A stretch of DNA of 64,000 nucleotides from DATJPY01 sp035506135. Lineage in GTDB: Bacteria > Myxococcota_A > UBA9160 > PR03. The position numbers and the translations under genes were made by a program. The stretch is from NCBI GenBank assembly GCA_035506135.1, contig DATJPY010000105.1, positions 1-64,000 on the forward strand, in the 5' to 3' direction. The first letter of the stretch is position 1; every line of letters begins with the position of its first letter. Positions 8,929-17,712 of this stretch are shown here, piece by piece. Below the pieces are notes generated by a model that worked only from the letters and a program-made list of their open reading frames with translations, had not been told where the DNA came from and did no database searches.

Positions 8929-10217
8929 GATGCCCCCCCTGACACCACTGACAACGCGCGGCCGCGGCGATCCGCCTCCACCGCCGCGCGCAGATCATCG
9001 AGCAGATCCGGCAGCGCCGAGGTCACCCGGCTCCAATTCGGGATCTGCGGCGCACCCATCGGGTCGCGCACGAACGACAGCCCGGCGGTGCGAAGCGCAC
9101 GGGAGAAGGTCTCCACGGCGACCTCCTCCTCGTGGCGGTCGAACACGAGACCGTTCAGCGCCGCGTCGTCGCTGTAGCGCGCGATGGCGTCCTGGGCAGT
9201 ACGGACGTAGGCGGCGATCAAGGTGTTCAGGAAGCCTGCGTCGAACTGGACGCCATAGCTCGCAAGGTTGCGAATCAGCGAGGCCGCGATGTCCACGACC
9301 ATCCTGTGCAGGCCCGTGCTCGGGTCGTTCTCGGAGAGCTGCCGGTGCTTGTGCTCGTAGTTCTCCACCAGATCGACCTGGCAGATGCGCTTGAGCGAGC
9401 AGTTGCGGAAGACCTCCGCGAGGACCCCCACCTCGAGACCCCAGTCGCTCGGGATGCGGTTGATCCGCACCAGATCCGTGGTCATCGAGCACTCGCCCGC
9501 GAGCGGGTAGCGGAAGGAGTCCAGGTAATCGAGCAGCGGAAGGGCGCCCAGCACCGACTTCATCGCCCGCAGCAGCGGGGTCATGAAGAGCCGGGTGACC
9601 CTCCCGTAGAGGCGATCCGTGACCCGACCGTAGTAGCCCTTAGCGAACTCGTAGTTGAGGTTCGGGTGCACGGTCGGGAAGCAGAGCCGCGCCAGGAGCT
9701 CGCGGGGGTAGTCGCGGATGTCGCAGTCGTGGACCGCGACGACGTGAGCCTCGGCGGTGGCGAGCACGTAGCCGTACGCGAGCCAGGTCGCCCGCCCCTT
9801 GCCCCGATCGCCCGGATCGAGCCCCTCCGCCCGCAGCCGGCCCTGGATGGCTCGCAGCCGGGGGCCGTCGTTCCAGACCAGGGTGGCGCCGCGGCCGTCG
9901 AGCGTCCGAATCCCGTCGAACGCCGCGCGCATCTCGTCGAAGTCGTCGCGGTGCTCCGCGCCGTCGACGCTGACCACGACCTGGTGCAGATAGGCGACCC
10001 CGCGCAGCGTCTCGACGATGTCTTTCAGGGCGGTGTCGCGCAGCTCGTCGTACAGACAGGGCAGCACCAACGCGATCGGGCGGGCGTGAGCGTGCTGTCG
10101 GAGCTCGTCTTCGAGGCGCCGGAGGTCGGTGGGTCCGAGCCGGTGGAGGGTGGTGATGGCACCCGTCTGGTGGAAGTCGGCCACGGGGACGGAGGCTGGC
10201 ACCCCGAGACCCCACAT
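8925..10217 (-). CDS. glycosyltransferase, glucosyl-3-phosphoglycerate synthase (GT81)-like
   Basis: 430 residues from the ATG at 10217; an in-frame TTG at 10247 is possible but has no Shine-Dalgarno. A GT-A fold is indicated by ALVLPCLYDEL, the nucleotide-binding region, and HDCDIRDYP, the DxD metal site. KGYYGR, GECSMTTDLVRI, SDWGLEVGVL and YEHKHR are as in GpgS/MpgS-like proteins. Those enzymes transfer glucose or mannose to 3-phosphoglycerate, making compatible solutes or methylglucose-type primers. Whether this one uses phosphoglycerate is inferred from fold similarity only. It overlaps kdsA by 4 bases and follows the PilZ gene, so a role in surface glycans is an alternative. Confidence 0.72.
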   Translation of the reverse strand: MWGLGVPASVPVADFHQTGAITTLHRLGPTDLRRLEDELRQHAHARPIALVLPCLYDELRDTALKDIVETLRGVAYLHQVVVSVDGAEHRDDFDEMRAAFDGIRTLDGRGATLVWNDGPRLRAIQGRLRAEGLDPGDRGKGRATWLAYGYVLATAEAHVVAVHDCDIRDYPRELLARLCFPTVHPNLNYEFAKGYYGRVTDRLYGRVTRLFMTPLLRAMKSVLGALPLLDYLDSFRYPLAGECSMTTDLVRINRIPSDWGLEVGVLAEVFRNCSLKRICQVDLVENYEHKHRQLSENDPSTGLHRMVVDIAASLIRNLASYGVQFDAGFLNTLIAAYVRTAQDAIARYSDDAALNGLVFDRHEEEVAVETFSRALRTAGLSFVRDPMGAPQIPNWSRVTSALPDLLDDLRAAVEADRRGRALSVVSGGAS

Positions 10218-10259
10218 GTCAACCCGTTTAATCCCCGAGGGGCGCAAAATCAGAAAGTT

Positions 10260-10589
10260 TTATTCGTTCGCGGAGCTGCGCTCCAAGGTGCGCAGCGCGA
10301 AGGGGTCGATCTCGACGAACTCGAGGCCCACCTCCTGCGTGAAGGCGTCGACGTCCGTCGCCCAGGTCACCCGCCCGAGGGCGACGATCGTCTCGTCGAG
10401 GACGTTGAAGGTGATGCGGAGAAGGTCGCCGAACTCGATCTCGCAGCCCATCACCTCGAAGCAGATGCCTCCGGCCGACACGTTCTTGCCGACACCGAGG
10501 CGCGCCTGGTCCTCCACCAGCGAGAACGAGATGAGCTGGTCCGTCTGGATGCGAGGAAACTTGCGCCGGTCGTTCGCGGTCGAACCCAT
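10260..10589 (-). CDS. PilZ domain protein, c-di-GMP receptor
   Basis: 109 residues, a single PilZ domain. Both c-di-GMP binding motifs are present: RRKFPR fits RxxxR at the N-terminus and NVSAGG fits (D/N)xSxxG about 25 residues later. No membrane segment or fused output domain is seen. It lies between the polymerase-like gene and the GT81-like transferase, with the glycan genes immediately downstream on the same strand. A c-di-GMP effect on surface polysaccharide output is therefore a reasonable inference, though direct partners are not shown. Confidence 0.88.
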   Translation of the reverse strand: MGSTANDRRKFPRIQTDQLISFSLVEDQARLGVGKNVSAGGICFEVMGCEIEFGDLLRITFNVLDETIVALGRVTWATDVDAFTQEVGLEFVEIDPFALRTLERSSANE

Positions 10590-10700
10590 TCGAGGTCTCC
10601 AGGCCGGGCGCGGTCCCGAGTTGCCGGCTCCCGAACCCGATTCGGCGAGCCGCGGAAGCGGCTTGAGGCCGAGGGTCGGGGCCGCTGGGGCCCGAGAGGA

Positions 10701-11777
10701 TCAGACCCGGAAGAGGGGGAGCTGTCGATCGTCCCGGCGGGGGCGCGCGAGGCTCGAGACGGCGAGCCCGAGGAGGCGAAGCGGGCGGCTGCCCGCCTGC
10801 GTGCGCTCGAGCAGCTCGGACGCGCGATCGACGAGCTCCTGGGCGGTGGCGACGCCGAGCTCGAGCGACACGCTGCGTGTGATGCGCGCACCGTCCGCGT
10901 AGCGGACCTTGAGGAGGAGGCGCTTGGCCGCGAGCCCTTCGAGGGCAAGCGCCCGCTCGAGCCGCTCGGCGAGAAGCCGGAGCTGCTCGCCGAGCTGGGC
11001 GCGATCGAGCCCGCCCTCTCGAAGGGTCACCTCCTGCGAGAGCGTCTGCGGGTGCGATCCCGGGCGGAGCCGGTCGTCGCCCTGCCCGAGCGCAGTCGCG
11101 AGCACGACGAGCCCGTGGTTGCCGAGCGCGCTCTCGATCGGCCCCCGTCCGAGCGCGACGAGCTGGGCGACAGTCGAGGCGCCGAGCTCGGCGAGACGCG
11201 CCGCGGTGTTGGGGCCGACGCCGGGAAGCCGCGAGACGGGGAGCGGACCCAGGAAGGCGGCGACCTCCCCCGGCGCGACGGCGAGGAACCCCGCGCCGCC
11301 GGCCTCCTCGGCAGCGAGCCGGGCGACGAACTTCACCGGCCCGGAGCCCACGCGCAGCGGCAGCCCGAGCTCCGCCGCGACGGCCTCCCGCAGGGCGCGC
11401 GCGAGCCCGGCGAGCGTCGGCAGTCGCTCGGTCGGGCCGGCCTCGCCTGCCTCGAGGAAGGCGGCGCCGAGGCCCGCCGGCTCGAGCCGCTCGCAGGCTC
11501 GGGCTAGGCAGGCGCGCAGGCGCTTGTCCATCTCCCGGTAGCGGGACATCTCGGTGCGGACGGCGCGCGCGCGCGGGCACTGCGCGAGCGCGTCGACGAC
11601 CGCCATCCCCTCGCGCACCCCTGCGGCGACGGCATCCGGCGTCGCCGCCTGGACCAGCCCGCGCTTGCGCGGATCGCCGCCGACGATCACGGGACGCCCG
11701 GCGAGCTCCGGGCGCACGGCGCGCTCGACCTCGGCGTAGAAGGCGGGGACGTCGGCGTAGAGGATCGCGCGCGCCAT
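10701..11777 (-). CDS. Y-family DNA polymerase homologue, predicted catalytically inactive
   Basis: 358 residues, collinear with DinB along its whole length: AILYADVPAFYAEVE (palm start), SGPVKFVARLAAE, LPGVGPNTAARL (thumb HhH), a little-finger domain starting near SQEVTL, and a terminal QLPLF that matches the beta-clamp binding pentapeptide. Asp9 of the first metal site is kept. The central SLDEAYLD motif of active enzymes reads GLGAAFLE here, so the paired Asp-Glu are Gly104 and Ala105. The YPAR nucleotide contact is lost too. ImuB is the known precedent for an inactive Y-family protein that binds the clamp; no imuA or dnaE2 is nearby. It sits 3 bases after the acylase gene. Confidence 0.85.
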   Translation of the reverse strand: MARAILYADVPAFYAEVERAVRPELAGRPVIVGGDPRKRGLVQAATPDAVAAGVREGMAVVDALAQCPRARAVRTEMSRYREMDKRLRACLARACERLEPAGLGAAFLEAGEAGPTERLPTLAGLARALREAVAAELGLPLRVGSGPVKFVARLAAEEAGGAGFLAVAPGEVAAFLGPLPVSRLPGVGPNTAARLAELGASTVAQLVALGRGPIESALGNHGLVVLATALGQGDDRLRPGSHPQTLSQEVTLREGGLDRAQLGEQLRLLAERLERALALEGLAAKRLLLKVRYADGARITRSVSLELGVATAQELVDRASELLERTQAGSRPLRLLGLAVSSLARPRRDDRQLPLFRV

Positions 11778-11780
11778 CGC

Positions 11781-14207
11781 TCAGCGACGCGGGAGCAGGA
11801 CGAGACGCGCCTGCGCGCCTTCCTCGACGAGGAAGGGATGGGTCGCGAGGAGAGAGGGCTTGCCGGCGAGCCAGCGCGCGAGGCCCGCCGTCCGGCGCGG
11901 ATCCTCCGAGTGCTCCGACTCGCCGGGCGCCAGCGCCGACAGCGCCAGCGACGGGCTCGAGAGGTCGACCACCAGGCGATAGGCCGAGATCACGCGCACA
12001 TCGTAGGGATCCGCGCTGTCGTACTCGCCCACCGAGATCGTGACGCCGTCGCCGCCGAACGGGCGATCGAGATCGTCGTCAGCGACGCCCCAGGCGTCTG
12101 CCGGCCAGCCGAAGCTCCGGAAGTGCAGGAGATGGAGGCGTCCCCACCACCACTTCTCGGGGTTCGGCCCGAGGCGGACACGCAGCGACAGCCCCGTCTG
12201 GCGGAGCGCGTCGCGAGCCGCGTTGCGGAAGGCCTCCTGGTCCAACACCGCCTCGGGCTCGGGGGTCGGCGCCAGCGCCATCTCGAGCAGCGCGTCGAGC
12301 ACGGTCTCCGGGCGCACGCCGCGCAGCACCAGGTAGCGGCGCAGCAGGTCGTGGCCGAGCGGACGCTCCAGCAGGTCGTCGAGCAGCGCGCCGAGCAGCG
12401 CGTGCCAGGCGGCGGCGCCGACGCTCTCCGCGCGAGTCGCGCCGTCCCATGCCGACAGGAGCTGCGCGGCGTGGCGCGCCTCGGGCGGAAGGGTCGCCGG
12501 ATCGCCGGCCATCTCGAGCACCAGGCGCACGCGCTCGCGCGCCGACCCGCTCATCACGTCGGCCTGCAGGCCCGCCAGGGCGACGGCGTCGATCTTTCCG
12601 CGTCCCGCTGCGTCCTTCAGCAGAGCGTCGATGCGAGCGGCGCGCTCGCCCGACCGCCACCACCACTCGATGCCTGCGGCGTCACCGTGCCCACCGAGCG
12701 GGTTGTCGGCCGCGACCAGCCAGCGGCTCGGATCGAGCGCCGTGTGCGGAAGCGACTCGAAGGGGAGCGGACCGCGCCAGTCGTACCAGGCCGAGCGCCC
12801 GGGAATCGGCGTGAGCCCCGTCGGCATCGCGCGCTTCGGCAGCCAGCCGGCGAGCTGGCGGCCGCCGTCGCCGCGCACGTCGGCGTACACGAAATCGAGC
12901 ACCGGCTCCTGGAGGTCCGCGAGCGCGGCGCGGAACTCCGTCCCGTCGCGAGCGCGGGCGGCGCGCAAGAGCGCGCCGACGCCGTCGCCGGGCTGCGCGC
13001 CGGACCAGGCCGCCGCGATCGGCGCGCGGTCGCCGCCGAGGAGCGACTCGACGAGCGGACCGTGCGCCGTCTCGCGCACCGTGAGCCGCTCGTCGTCGGC
13101 ACCGCGGACGGCGATGCGCTCGTCGCGACGAGCGACCGGGCGCCAGCCGGTGCCGGCGCGGTACCGGCTTCCCTCGTCGGAGTCCAGCGTCTCGAGATAC
13201 AGATCGGTGACCACGGCGTGCGCGTGGGTGGCGGCCCAGGCGACGCGGCTGTTGTGCCCGCTCCAGAACACCGGGACGCCCGGAGGTCCCGCGCCCGCGA
13301 GCTCGAATCCCGGCGCCGAGAGATGCGCCTCGTGCAGCAGCGAGGGCACCGTCGGCTCCAGGTGCAGGTCGCCCGCCAGGAGCGGGAGCCCGGTCGACGT
13401 GAGCGAGCCCCCGACGAGCCACGCGCTGCTTCCGATCGAGCTGCCCGCGAGGCCGACCGCGCGGCGCAGTGCTACCACGTCTCCCGGCGCGTGGGCTCGC
13501 GTCTCGTGCTTGGGCGGCAGCGGCGTGAGCTCGCCGGCCGCCTCGGGCGGGAAGAAGGGCCGCGCTCCGAAGCCTCCCAGCCGCTCGATCAGGTCCGAGA
13601 GGACCAGCGTGGCGTCGATCGAGCCGTCGAGCCCCCACGCCAGCAGCTTGGCGACCGCGATCGAGTCGGCCGGCGACCAGCTCTCGAGCGGCACGTGGAG
13701 GCGCGCGAGCGGCACCGGGACCGGCGCCCTGCCCTGTCGGATCTCCTCGATCCACGCGTTCGCGCCCGCGGCGTAGGCGTCGAGGAGGCGGCGCGTCGCC
13801 GGATCGAGGTGAGCGGCGCGCGCGTCGGCGAGGCGCCCGAATCCGAGCGTGCGGCTCCACCGATCGCTCGCGAGCCCGTCGGCTCCGATCACCTCTGCCG
13901 TCCGACCGCGGGCCGTCCGCGACAGCCAGATCATCTGCGCGAGGCGATCCTGTGCATGGGCGAAGCCGAGGCCGAAGTACGCATCGCGCTCGCTCGCCGC
14001 GCGCACGTGAGGGATGCCGCGCGCGTCGCGCACGATCGTGAGCTCCGCCTCGGCACCGGGCACCGAGAGCCTGCCCTCGAGCGCCGGAAGAGCGCGCCGC
14101 ACGGTGCGCCGCTCGGCGGCGTGGCGCGCGGCGGTGAGCGCCGCGAGCACGCAGCCCGCCGCCACGAGGGCGATGAGCAGCCAGTGTCGGACGCCGGCCG
14201 GCTTCAC
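11781..14207 (-). CDS. penicillin acylase family N-terminal nucleophile hydrolase
   Basis: 808 residues. An N-terminal hydrophobic segment (residues 8-26) targets it to the periplasm. An alpha-chain region follows (RDARGIPHVRA, GFAHAQDRLAQM). The predicted autoprocessing site is before Ser260 in GSSAWLVGG, where the usual second residue Asn is Ser. Later landmarks are FWSGHNSRVAWAATH and WWWGRLHLLHFRS. Family members cleave amides such as beta-lactam side chains or acyl-homoserine lactones; the substrate here is unknown. The GTG at 14207 overlaps the acpS stop in GTGA. An upstream extension in frame is acpS shadow sequence. Confidence 0.88.
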   Translation of the reverse strand: MKPAGVRHWLLIALVAAGCVLAALTAARHAAERRTVRRALPALEGRLSVPGAEAELTIVRDARGIPHVRAASERDAYFGLGFAHAQDRLAQMIWLSRTARGRTAEVIGADGLASDRWSRTLGFGRLADARAAHLDPATRRLLDAYAAGANAWIEEIRQGRAPVPVPLARLHVPLESWSPADSIAVAKLLAWGLDGSIDATLVLSDLIERLGGFGARPFFPPEAAGELTPLPPKHETRAHAPGDVVALRRAVGLAGSSIGSSAWLVGGSLTSTGLPLLAGDLHLEPTVPSLLHEAHLSAPGFELAGAGPPGVPVFWSGHNSRVAWAATHAHAVVTDLYLETLDSDEGSRYRAGTGWRPVARRDERIAVRGADDERLTVRETAHGPLVESLLGGDRAPIAAAWSGAQPGDGVGALLRAARARDGTEFRAALADLQEPVLDFVYADVRGDGGRQLAGWLPKRAMPTGLTPIPGRSAWYDWRGPLPFESLPHTALDPSRWLVAADNPLGGHGDAAGIEWWWRSGERAARIDALLKDAAGRGKIDAVALAGLQADVMSGSARERVRLVLEMAGDPATLPPEARHAAQLLSAWDGATRAESVGAAAWHALLGALLDDLLERPLGHDLLRRYLVLRGVRPETVLDALLEMALAPTPEPEAVLDQEAFRNAARDALRQTGLSLRVRLGPNPEKWWWGRLHLLHFRSFGWPADAWGVADDDLDRPFGGDGVTISVGEYDSADPYDVRVISAYRLVVDLSSPSLALSALAPGESEHSEDPRRTAGLARWLAGKPSLLATHPFLVEEGAQARLVLLPRR

Positions 14208-14587
14208 GGCGCACCCGCGTCGAGCAGCACCGTCGCCAGCGCCAGCGAGCGGCTGCGGCCGAGGCCGAGATGGATGCGCACGACGCCCCGGCGGCGCGCG
14301 ACGTCGGCGACCTCGCCATGCAGCTCGATCTCGAACGCCCTGTCGCGCCGGATCACCTCGATGTCGACGAAGCGCACGCCTTGCGCCCATCCCGTCCCGA
14401 CGGCCTTCATCAGCGCCTCCTTGGCGGCGAAGCGCTGTGCGTAGAACGGGGCGACGCCGCGGGAGCGCTGGCGTCCCTGGATCTCGTTGGGATGGAAGAC
14501 GCGCTCCTCGAACCGGCGCCCGTGACGCGCCAGGGCGCGCTCGACCCGCTCGATTTCGACGACGTCGATCCCGGTACCAACGATCAC
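14204..14587 (-). CDS. acpS: holo-[acyl-carrier-protein] synthase
   Basis: 127 residues, the normal AcpS length. It moves the 4'-phosphopantetheine of CoA onto acyl carrier protein. The two signature regions are present: GTGIDVVEIERVERAL at the N-terminus with the metal-binding Asp, and FAAKEALMKAVGTG in the middle. The GTG at 14587 is chosen because translation then opens with VIVGTGIDVVE, as in the family, behind GGGGGA; a nearer ATG is out of frame. The gene heads the minus-strand run into the acylase, polymerase-like, PilZ and glycan genes. Confidence 0.94.
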   Translation of the reverse strand: MIVGTGIDVVEIERVERALARHGRRFEERVFHPNEIQGRQRSRGVAPFYAQRFAAKEALMKAVGTGWAQGVRFVDIEVIRRDRAFEIELHGEVADVARRRGVVRIHLGLGRSRSLALATVLLDAGAP

Positions 14588-14758
14588 GGGTGCATCCCCC
14601 GCAGGGCGGCCTCGGGCCCTCTCCGGCGGCCCGCAAGGTAGCTCCGCCGCTCCTGCGCCCTCCCTTATCGGCCGCCGGCGGGCGCGGCGAAACCGCCGGC
14701 ACGACGGTACATTTCGCGCCCTCGCGAGACCCGGCCGAGGGCCGGACGGAGGACCCAG

Positions 14759-15754
14759 ATGGCGATTCGGGTGGGCATCAACGGGTTCGGGCGCATCGGT
14801 CGACTGGCCTTCCGCGCCGTGCGGGGAAGCGAGATCGAGGTGGTCGGCATCAACGACCTGACCGACGCCGCAACGCTCGCCCACCTGCTCAAGTGGGACT
14901 CGATCCACGGCCCCTTCCCCGGCTCGGTCGAGGCGCAGGGTGATGCCATCGTGGTCGACGGCCGGAAGATCCCGATCAGCGCGGAGAAGGACCCGGCGAA
15001 GCTGCCCTGGAAGGAGCGGGGCGCGAAGCTCGTGATCGAGTCGACGGGAGCCTTCACCGACCGCGAGGGCGCCGCCAAGCACCTCGCGGCGGGGGCCGAG
15101 CGCGTGATCATCACCGCGCCCGCCAAGAACCCCGACGTCACGATCGTGCTCGGCGTCAACACGGGCGCCTACGATCCCTCGCGGCACCGCATCGTCTCGA
15201 ACGCCTCCTGCACCACGAACTGCCTCGCGCCCGTCGCCAAGGTCCTGCACGACGCGTTCGGCATCGAGCAGGGCTGGATGACCACGATCCACGCCTACAC
15301 GAACGACCAGGTGACGCTGGACTTCCCGCACAAGGACCTGCGCCGCGCGCGCGCGGCGGGCGTCTCGATGATCCCGACCAGCACCGGCGCGGCGCGCGCC
15401 ATCGGCGAGGTGCTGCCCGAGCTCAAGGGCCGTCTCGACGGCTTCGCGATGCGCGTGCCCACCTCGGACGTCTCGGTGGTCGACCTCTCGGTCCTGCTCG
15501 CGCGCGACGCCAGCGCCGAGGCGATCAACGAGGCGATGCGCAAGGCCGCCGACGGACCGCAGAAGGGAATCCTCCAGGTCTGCGACGAGCCGCTCGTCTC
15601 GATCGATTTCCGCGGCAACCCGCACTCCTCGATCCTCGACGCCGAGAGCACCAAGGTGATGGGCAAGCGCTTCGCGAAGGTGCTCTCGTGGTACGACAAC
15701 GAGTGGGGCTACTCGTGCCGCGTCGCCGATCTGGCCCTGCACATCGGCCGCTAG
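14759..15754 (+). CDS. gap: glyceraldehyde-3-phosphate dehydrogenase
   Basis: 331 residues, type I GAPDH. It oxidises glyceraldehyde-3-phosphate to 1,3-bisphosphoglycerate. The NAD-binding motif INGFGRIGRLAF opens the protein, SNASCTTNCLAP holds the catalytic Cys, and WYDNEWGYS is at the C-terminus. INDLTD provides the Asp that favours NAD over NADP. The ATG follows GGAGG at 6 bases. First gene of gap-pgk-tpi, divergent from acpS across about 170 bases that must hold both promoters. Confidence 0.97.
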   Translation: MAIRVGINGFGRIGRLAFRAVRGSEIEVVGINDLTDAATLAHLLKWDSIHGPFPGSVEAQGDAIVVDGRKIPISAEKDPAKLPWKERGAKLVIESTGAFTDREGAAKHLAAGAERVIITAPAKNPDVTIVLGVNTGAYDPSRHRIVSNASCTTNCLAPVAKVLHDAFGIEQGWMTTIHAYTNDQVTLDFPHKDLRRARAAGVSMIPTSTGAARAIGEVLPELKGRLDGFAMRVPTSDVSVVDLSVLLARDASAEAINEAMRKAADGPQKGILQVCDEPLVSIDFRGNPHSSILDAESTKVMGKRFAKVLSWYDNEWGYSCRVADLALHIGR

Positions 15755-16939
15755 GTGGCCGCCTCGATCGACGCGCTGCTCGCGGGCGGGCTGCGCGGCC
15801 AGCGCGTGTTCGTGCGCGCCGACCTGAACGTCCCGATCCAGGACGGCCGGGTCGGCGACGACACGCGCATCCGCGCGACGCTTCCGACGCTGCAGCGCCT
15901 GCTCGACGCCGGCGCGCGCGTGATCGTGGCCTCCCACCTCGGGCGACCGAAGGGAAAGGTCGATCCGAAGTACTCGCTCGCGCCGGTGGCGCGGCGGCTC
16001 GGCGAGCTCCTCGGAAGACCGGTGGCGTTCGCGAGCGACTGCGTGGGCGCGACGGCGGATGCGGCGGTGGCCGCGCTGCGCGACGGCGAGATCCTGCTCC
16101 TCGAGAACCTGCGCTTCCACGCCGAGGAGGAGAAGAACGAGGCCGGCTTCGCGGCGTCGCTCGCCCGGCTCGCCGATGTCTACGTGAACGACGCCTTCGG
16201 CACCGCGCACCGCGCGCACGCCTCGACGGCCGGCATGGTGCCCCTCGTCGCGCGCGCGGCCGCGGGCGACCTCATGCTGCGCGAGCTCGAGCAGCTCCGC
16301 CGGGTGGTGGCGCCCGAGCGCCCGTTCCTGTGCCTGCTCGGCGGCGCCAAGGTCTCCGACAAGCTCTCGGTGCTGGGCGCGATGGTCGAGCGCGCCGACG
16401 TCGTCGCCGTCGGCGGCGCGATGGCCTACACGTTCCTGCGCGCGCAGGGCAAGCCCGTCGGCGCGTCGCTCGTCGAGCCGGATCGCGAGGCGGACGCGCG
16501 CCGGGTGCTGGCCGCCGCCCAGGCCGCCGGCCACGCCCTGCTCCTCCCGGTCGACCACGTGGTGGCGCAGCGCCCCGAGGCTGGTGCGCCCCACCGCGTC
16601 GCCAAGGAGATCCCCGACGGCTGGCTCGGCGTCGACATCGGGCCGGAGACCGCCGCGGCCTACGCCGCCCAGGCGTCGCGGGCGCGCACGATCTTCTGGA
16701 ACGGGCCGATGGGGATCTTCGAGATCGACGCCTTCGCGAAGGGCACCGAGGCCGTCGCGCGAGCGGTCGCCGCATCCGGAGCGCACACCGTCGTGGGCGG
16801 CGGCGACTCGCTCGCCGCCGTCAACAAGCTCGGGCTCGGCGGGCGCATCTCGCACCTGTCCACCGGCGGCGGCGCGTCGCTCGAGTTCGTCGAGGGGCGC
16901 GAGCTTCCCGGGGTCGCTGCGCTGGAGCACGCGCGGTGA
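15755..16939 (+). CDS. pgk: phosphoglycerate kinase
   Basis: 394 residues. It transfers phosphate from 1,3-bisphosphoglycerate to ADP. Motifs in order: RADLNVPIQDG, ASHLGRPKGK (substrate-binding), LLENLRFHAEEEKN, FGTAHRAHAST, LGGAKVSDKL, FWNGPMGIFE and GGGDSLAAVNK (nucleotide-binding). The start is a GTG directly abutting the gap stop codon (TAGGTG), with no separate Shine-Dalgarno, so translation is probably coupled. Its TGA overlaps the GTG of tpiA. Confidence 0.97.
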   Translation: MAASIDALLAGGLRGQRVFVRADLNVPIQDGRVGDDTRIRATLPTLQRLLDAGARVIVASHLGRPKGKVDPKYSLAPVARRLGELLGRPVAFASDCVGATADAAVAALRDGEILLLENLRFHAEEEKNEAGFAASLARLADVYVNDAFGTAHRAHASTAGMVPLVARAAAGDLMLRELEQLRRVVAPERPFLCLLGGAKVSDKLSVLGAMVERADVVAVGGAMAYTFLRAQGKPVGASLVEPDREADARRVLAAAQAAGHALLLPVDHVVAQRPEAGAPHRVAKEIPDGWLGVDIGPETAAAYAAQASRARTIFWNGPMGIFEIDAFAKGTEAVARAVAASGAHTVVGGGDSLAAVNKLGLGGRISHLSTGGGASLEFVEGRELPGVAALEHAR

Positions 16940-17694
16940 GGCGCCGCCTCCTCGCGGCCAACTGGAAGATGCACAAGACGGTCGCCGAGGCCGTCGCCTT
17001 CGCCGAGGACTTCCTGCCGCGCATCGCAGGGCAGGAGGTGCACGAGATTGCGATCGCCCCGCCCTTCACTGCGCTCGGCGCGCTCGGGCGCGCGCTCGAG
17101 GGCTCGGGGGTCCGGCTCGCCGCGCAGAACGTCCACGACCAGGCGAAGGGCGCCTTCACGGGCGAGATCTCGCCGGCGATGCTGGCGGAGCTCGGCTGCA
17201 CGTACGCGGTCGTCGGCCACAGCGAGCGCCGCCAGCTCTTCGGCGAGTCGAACGAGTTCGTCGGGCGCAAGGCGGCCGCGCTGCTCGCCCATGGGATCCG
17301 GCCAATCGTGTGCGTCGGCGAGACGCTGGAGGAGCGAGAGGCCGAGCACACCTTCGCGGTGCTCGAGACGCAGCTCTCGGGAAGCCTGGCGCTGCTCTCG
17401 CAGGAGCAGCCGGCGGAGCTGGTGATCGCCTACGAGCCCGTGTGGGCGATCGGGACCGGCCGTACCGCCACCCCGGCCATGGCGCAGCACGCGCACGCGA
17501 TGATCCGCCGCTGGCTCCACGGCCGCTTCGGCTCCGCGGCGGAGAGCGTTCGCATCCAGTACGGTGGCTCCGTCAAGCCCGACAACGCGGCCGAGCTCTT
17601 GGCGCAGGCCGACATCGACGGCGCGCTGGTGGGCGGCGCGAGCCTCGAGCCCGATTCGTTCGCGCGCATCGTCCACTGCGACGGGACGCGCTAG
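16936..17694 (+). CDS. tpiA: triosephosphate isomerase
   Basis: 252 residues, the usual length. It interconverts dihydroxyacetone phosphate and glyceraldehyde-3-phosphate. Catalytic residues are visible: Lys in AANWKMHK, His in VVGHSERR and Glu in AYEPVWAIGTG, with the phosphate loop in IQYGGSVKPDN and LVGGASLEPDSF. The GTG at 16936 overlaps the pgk stop (GTGA) and gives the expected short N-terminus RRRLLAANWK. Upstream sequence in the same frame is pgk shadow. Confidence 0.97.
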   Translation: MRRRLLAANWKMHKTVAEAVAFAEDFLPRIAGQEVHEIAIAPPFTALGALGRALEGSGVRLAAQNVHDQAKGAFTGEISPAMLAELGCTYAVVGHSERRQLFGESNEFVGRKAAALLAHGIRPIVCVGETLEEREAEHTFAVLETQLSGSLALLSQEQPAELVIAYEPVWAIGTGRTATPAMAQHAHAMIRRWLHGRFGSAAESVRIQYGGSVKPDNAAELLAQADIDGALVGGASLEPDSFARIVHCDGTR

Positions 17695-17712
17695 GACCGG
17701 AGGAGAACCCGA

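Noticed and set aside
10230..10247. CCCCTCGGGG as a terminator after the PilZ gene
   Set aside because: The stem is only four pairs, no T-run follows, and it lies within the ribosome-binding region of the next gene.
14208..14702. Upstream extension of the acylase frame
   Set aside because: It is acpS read in another frame; the acylase signal helix begins at GTG 14207.
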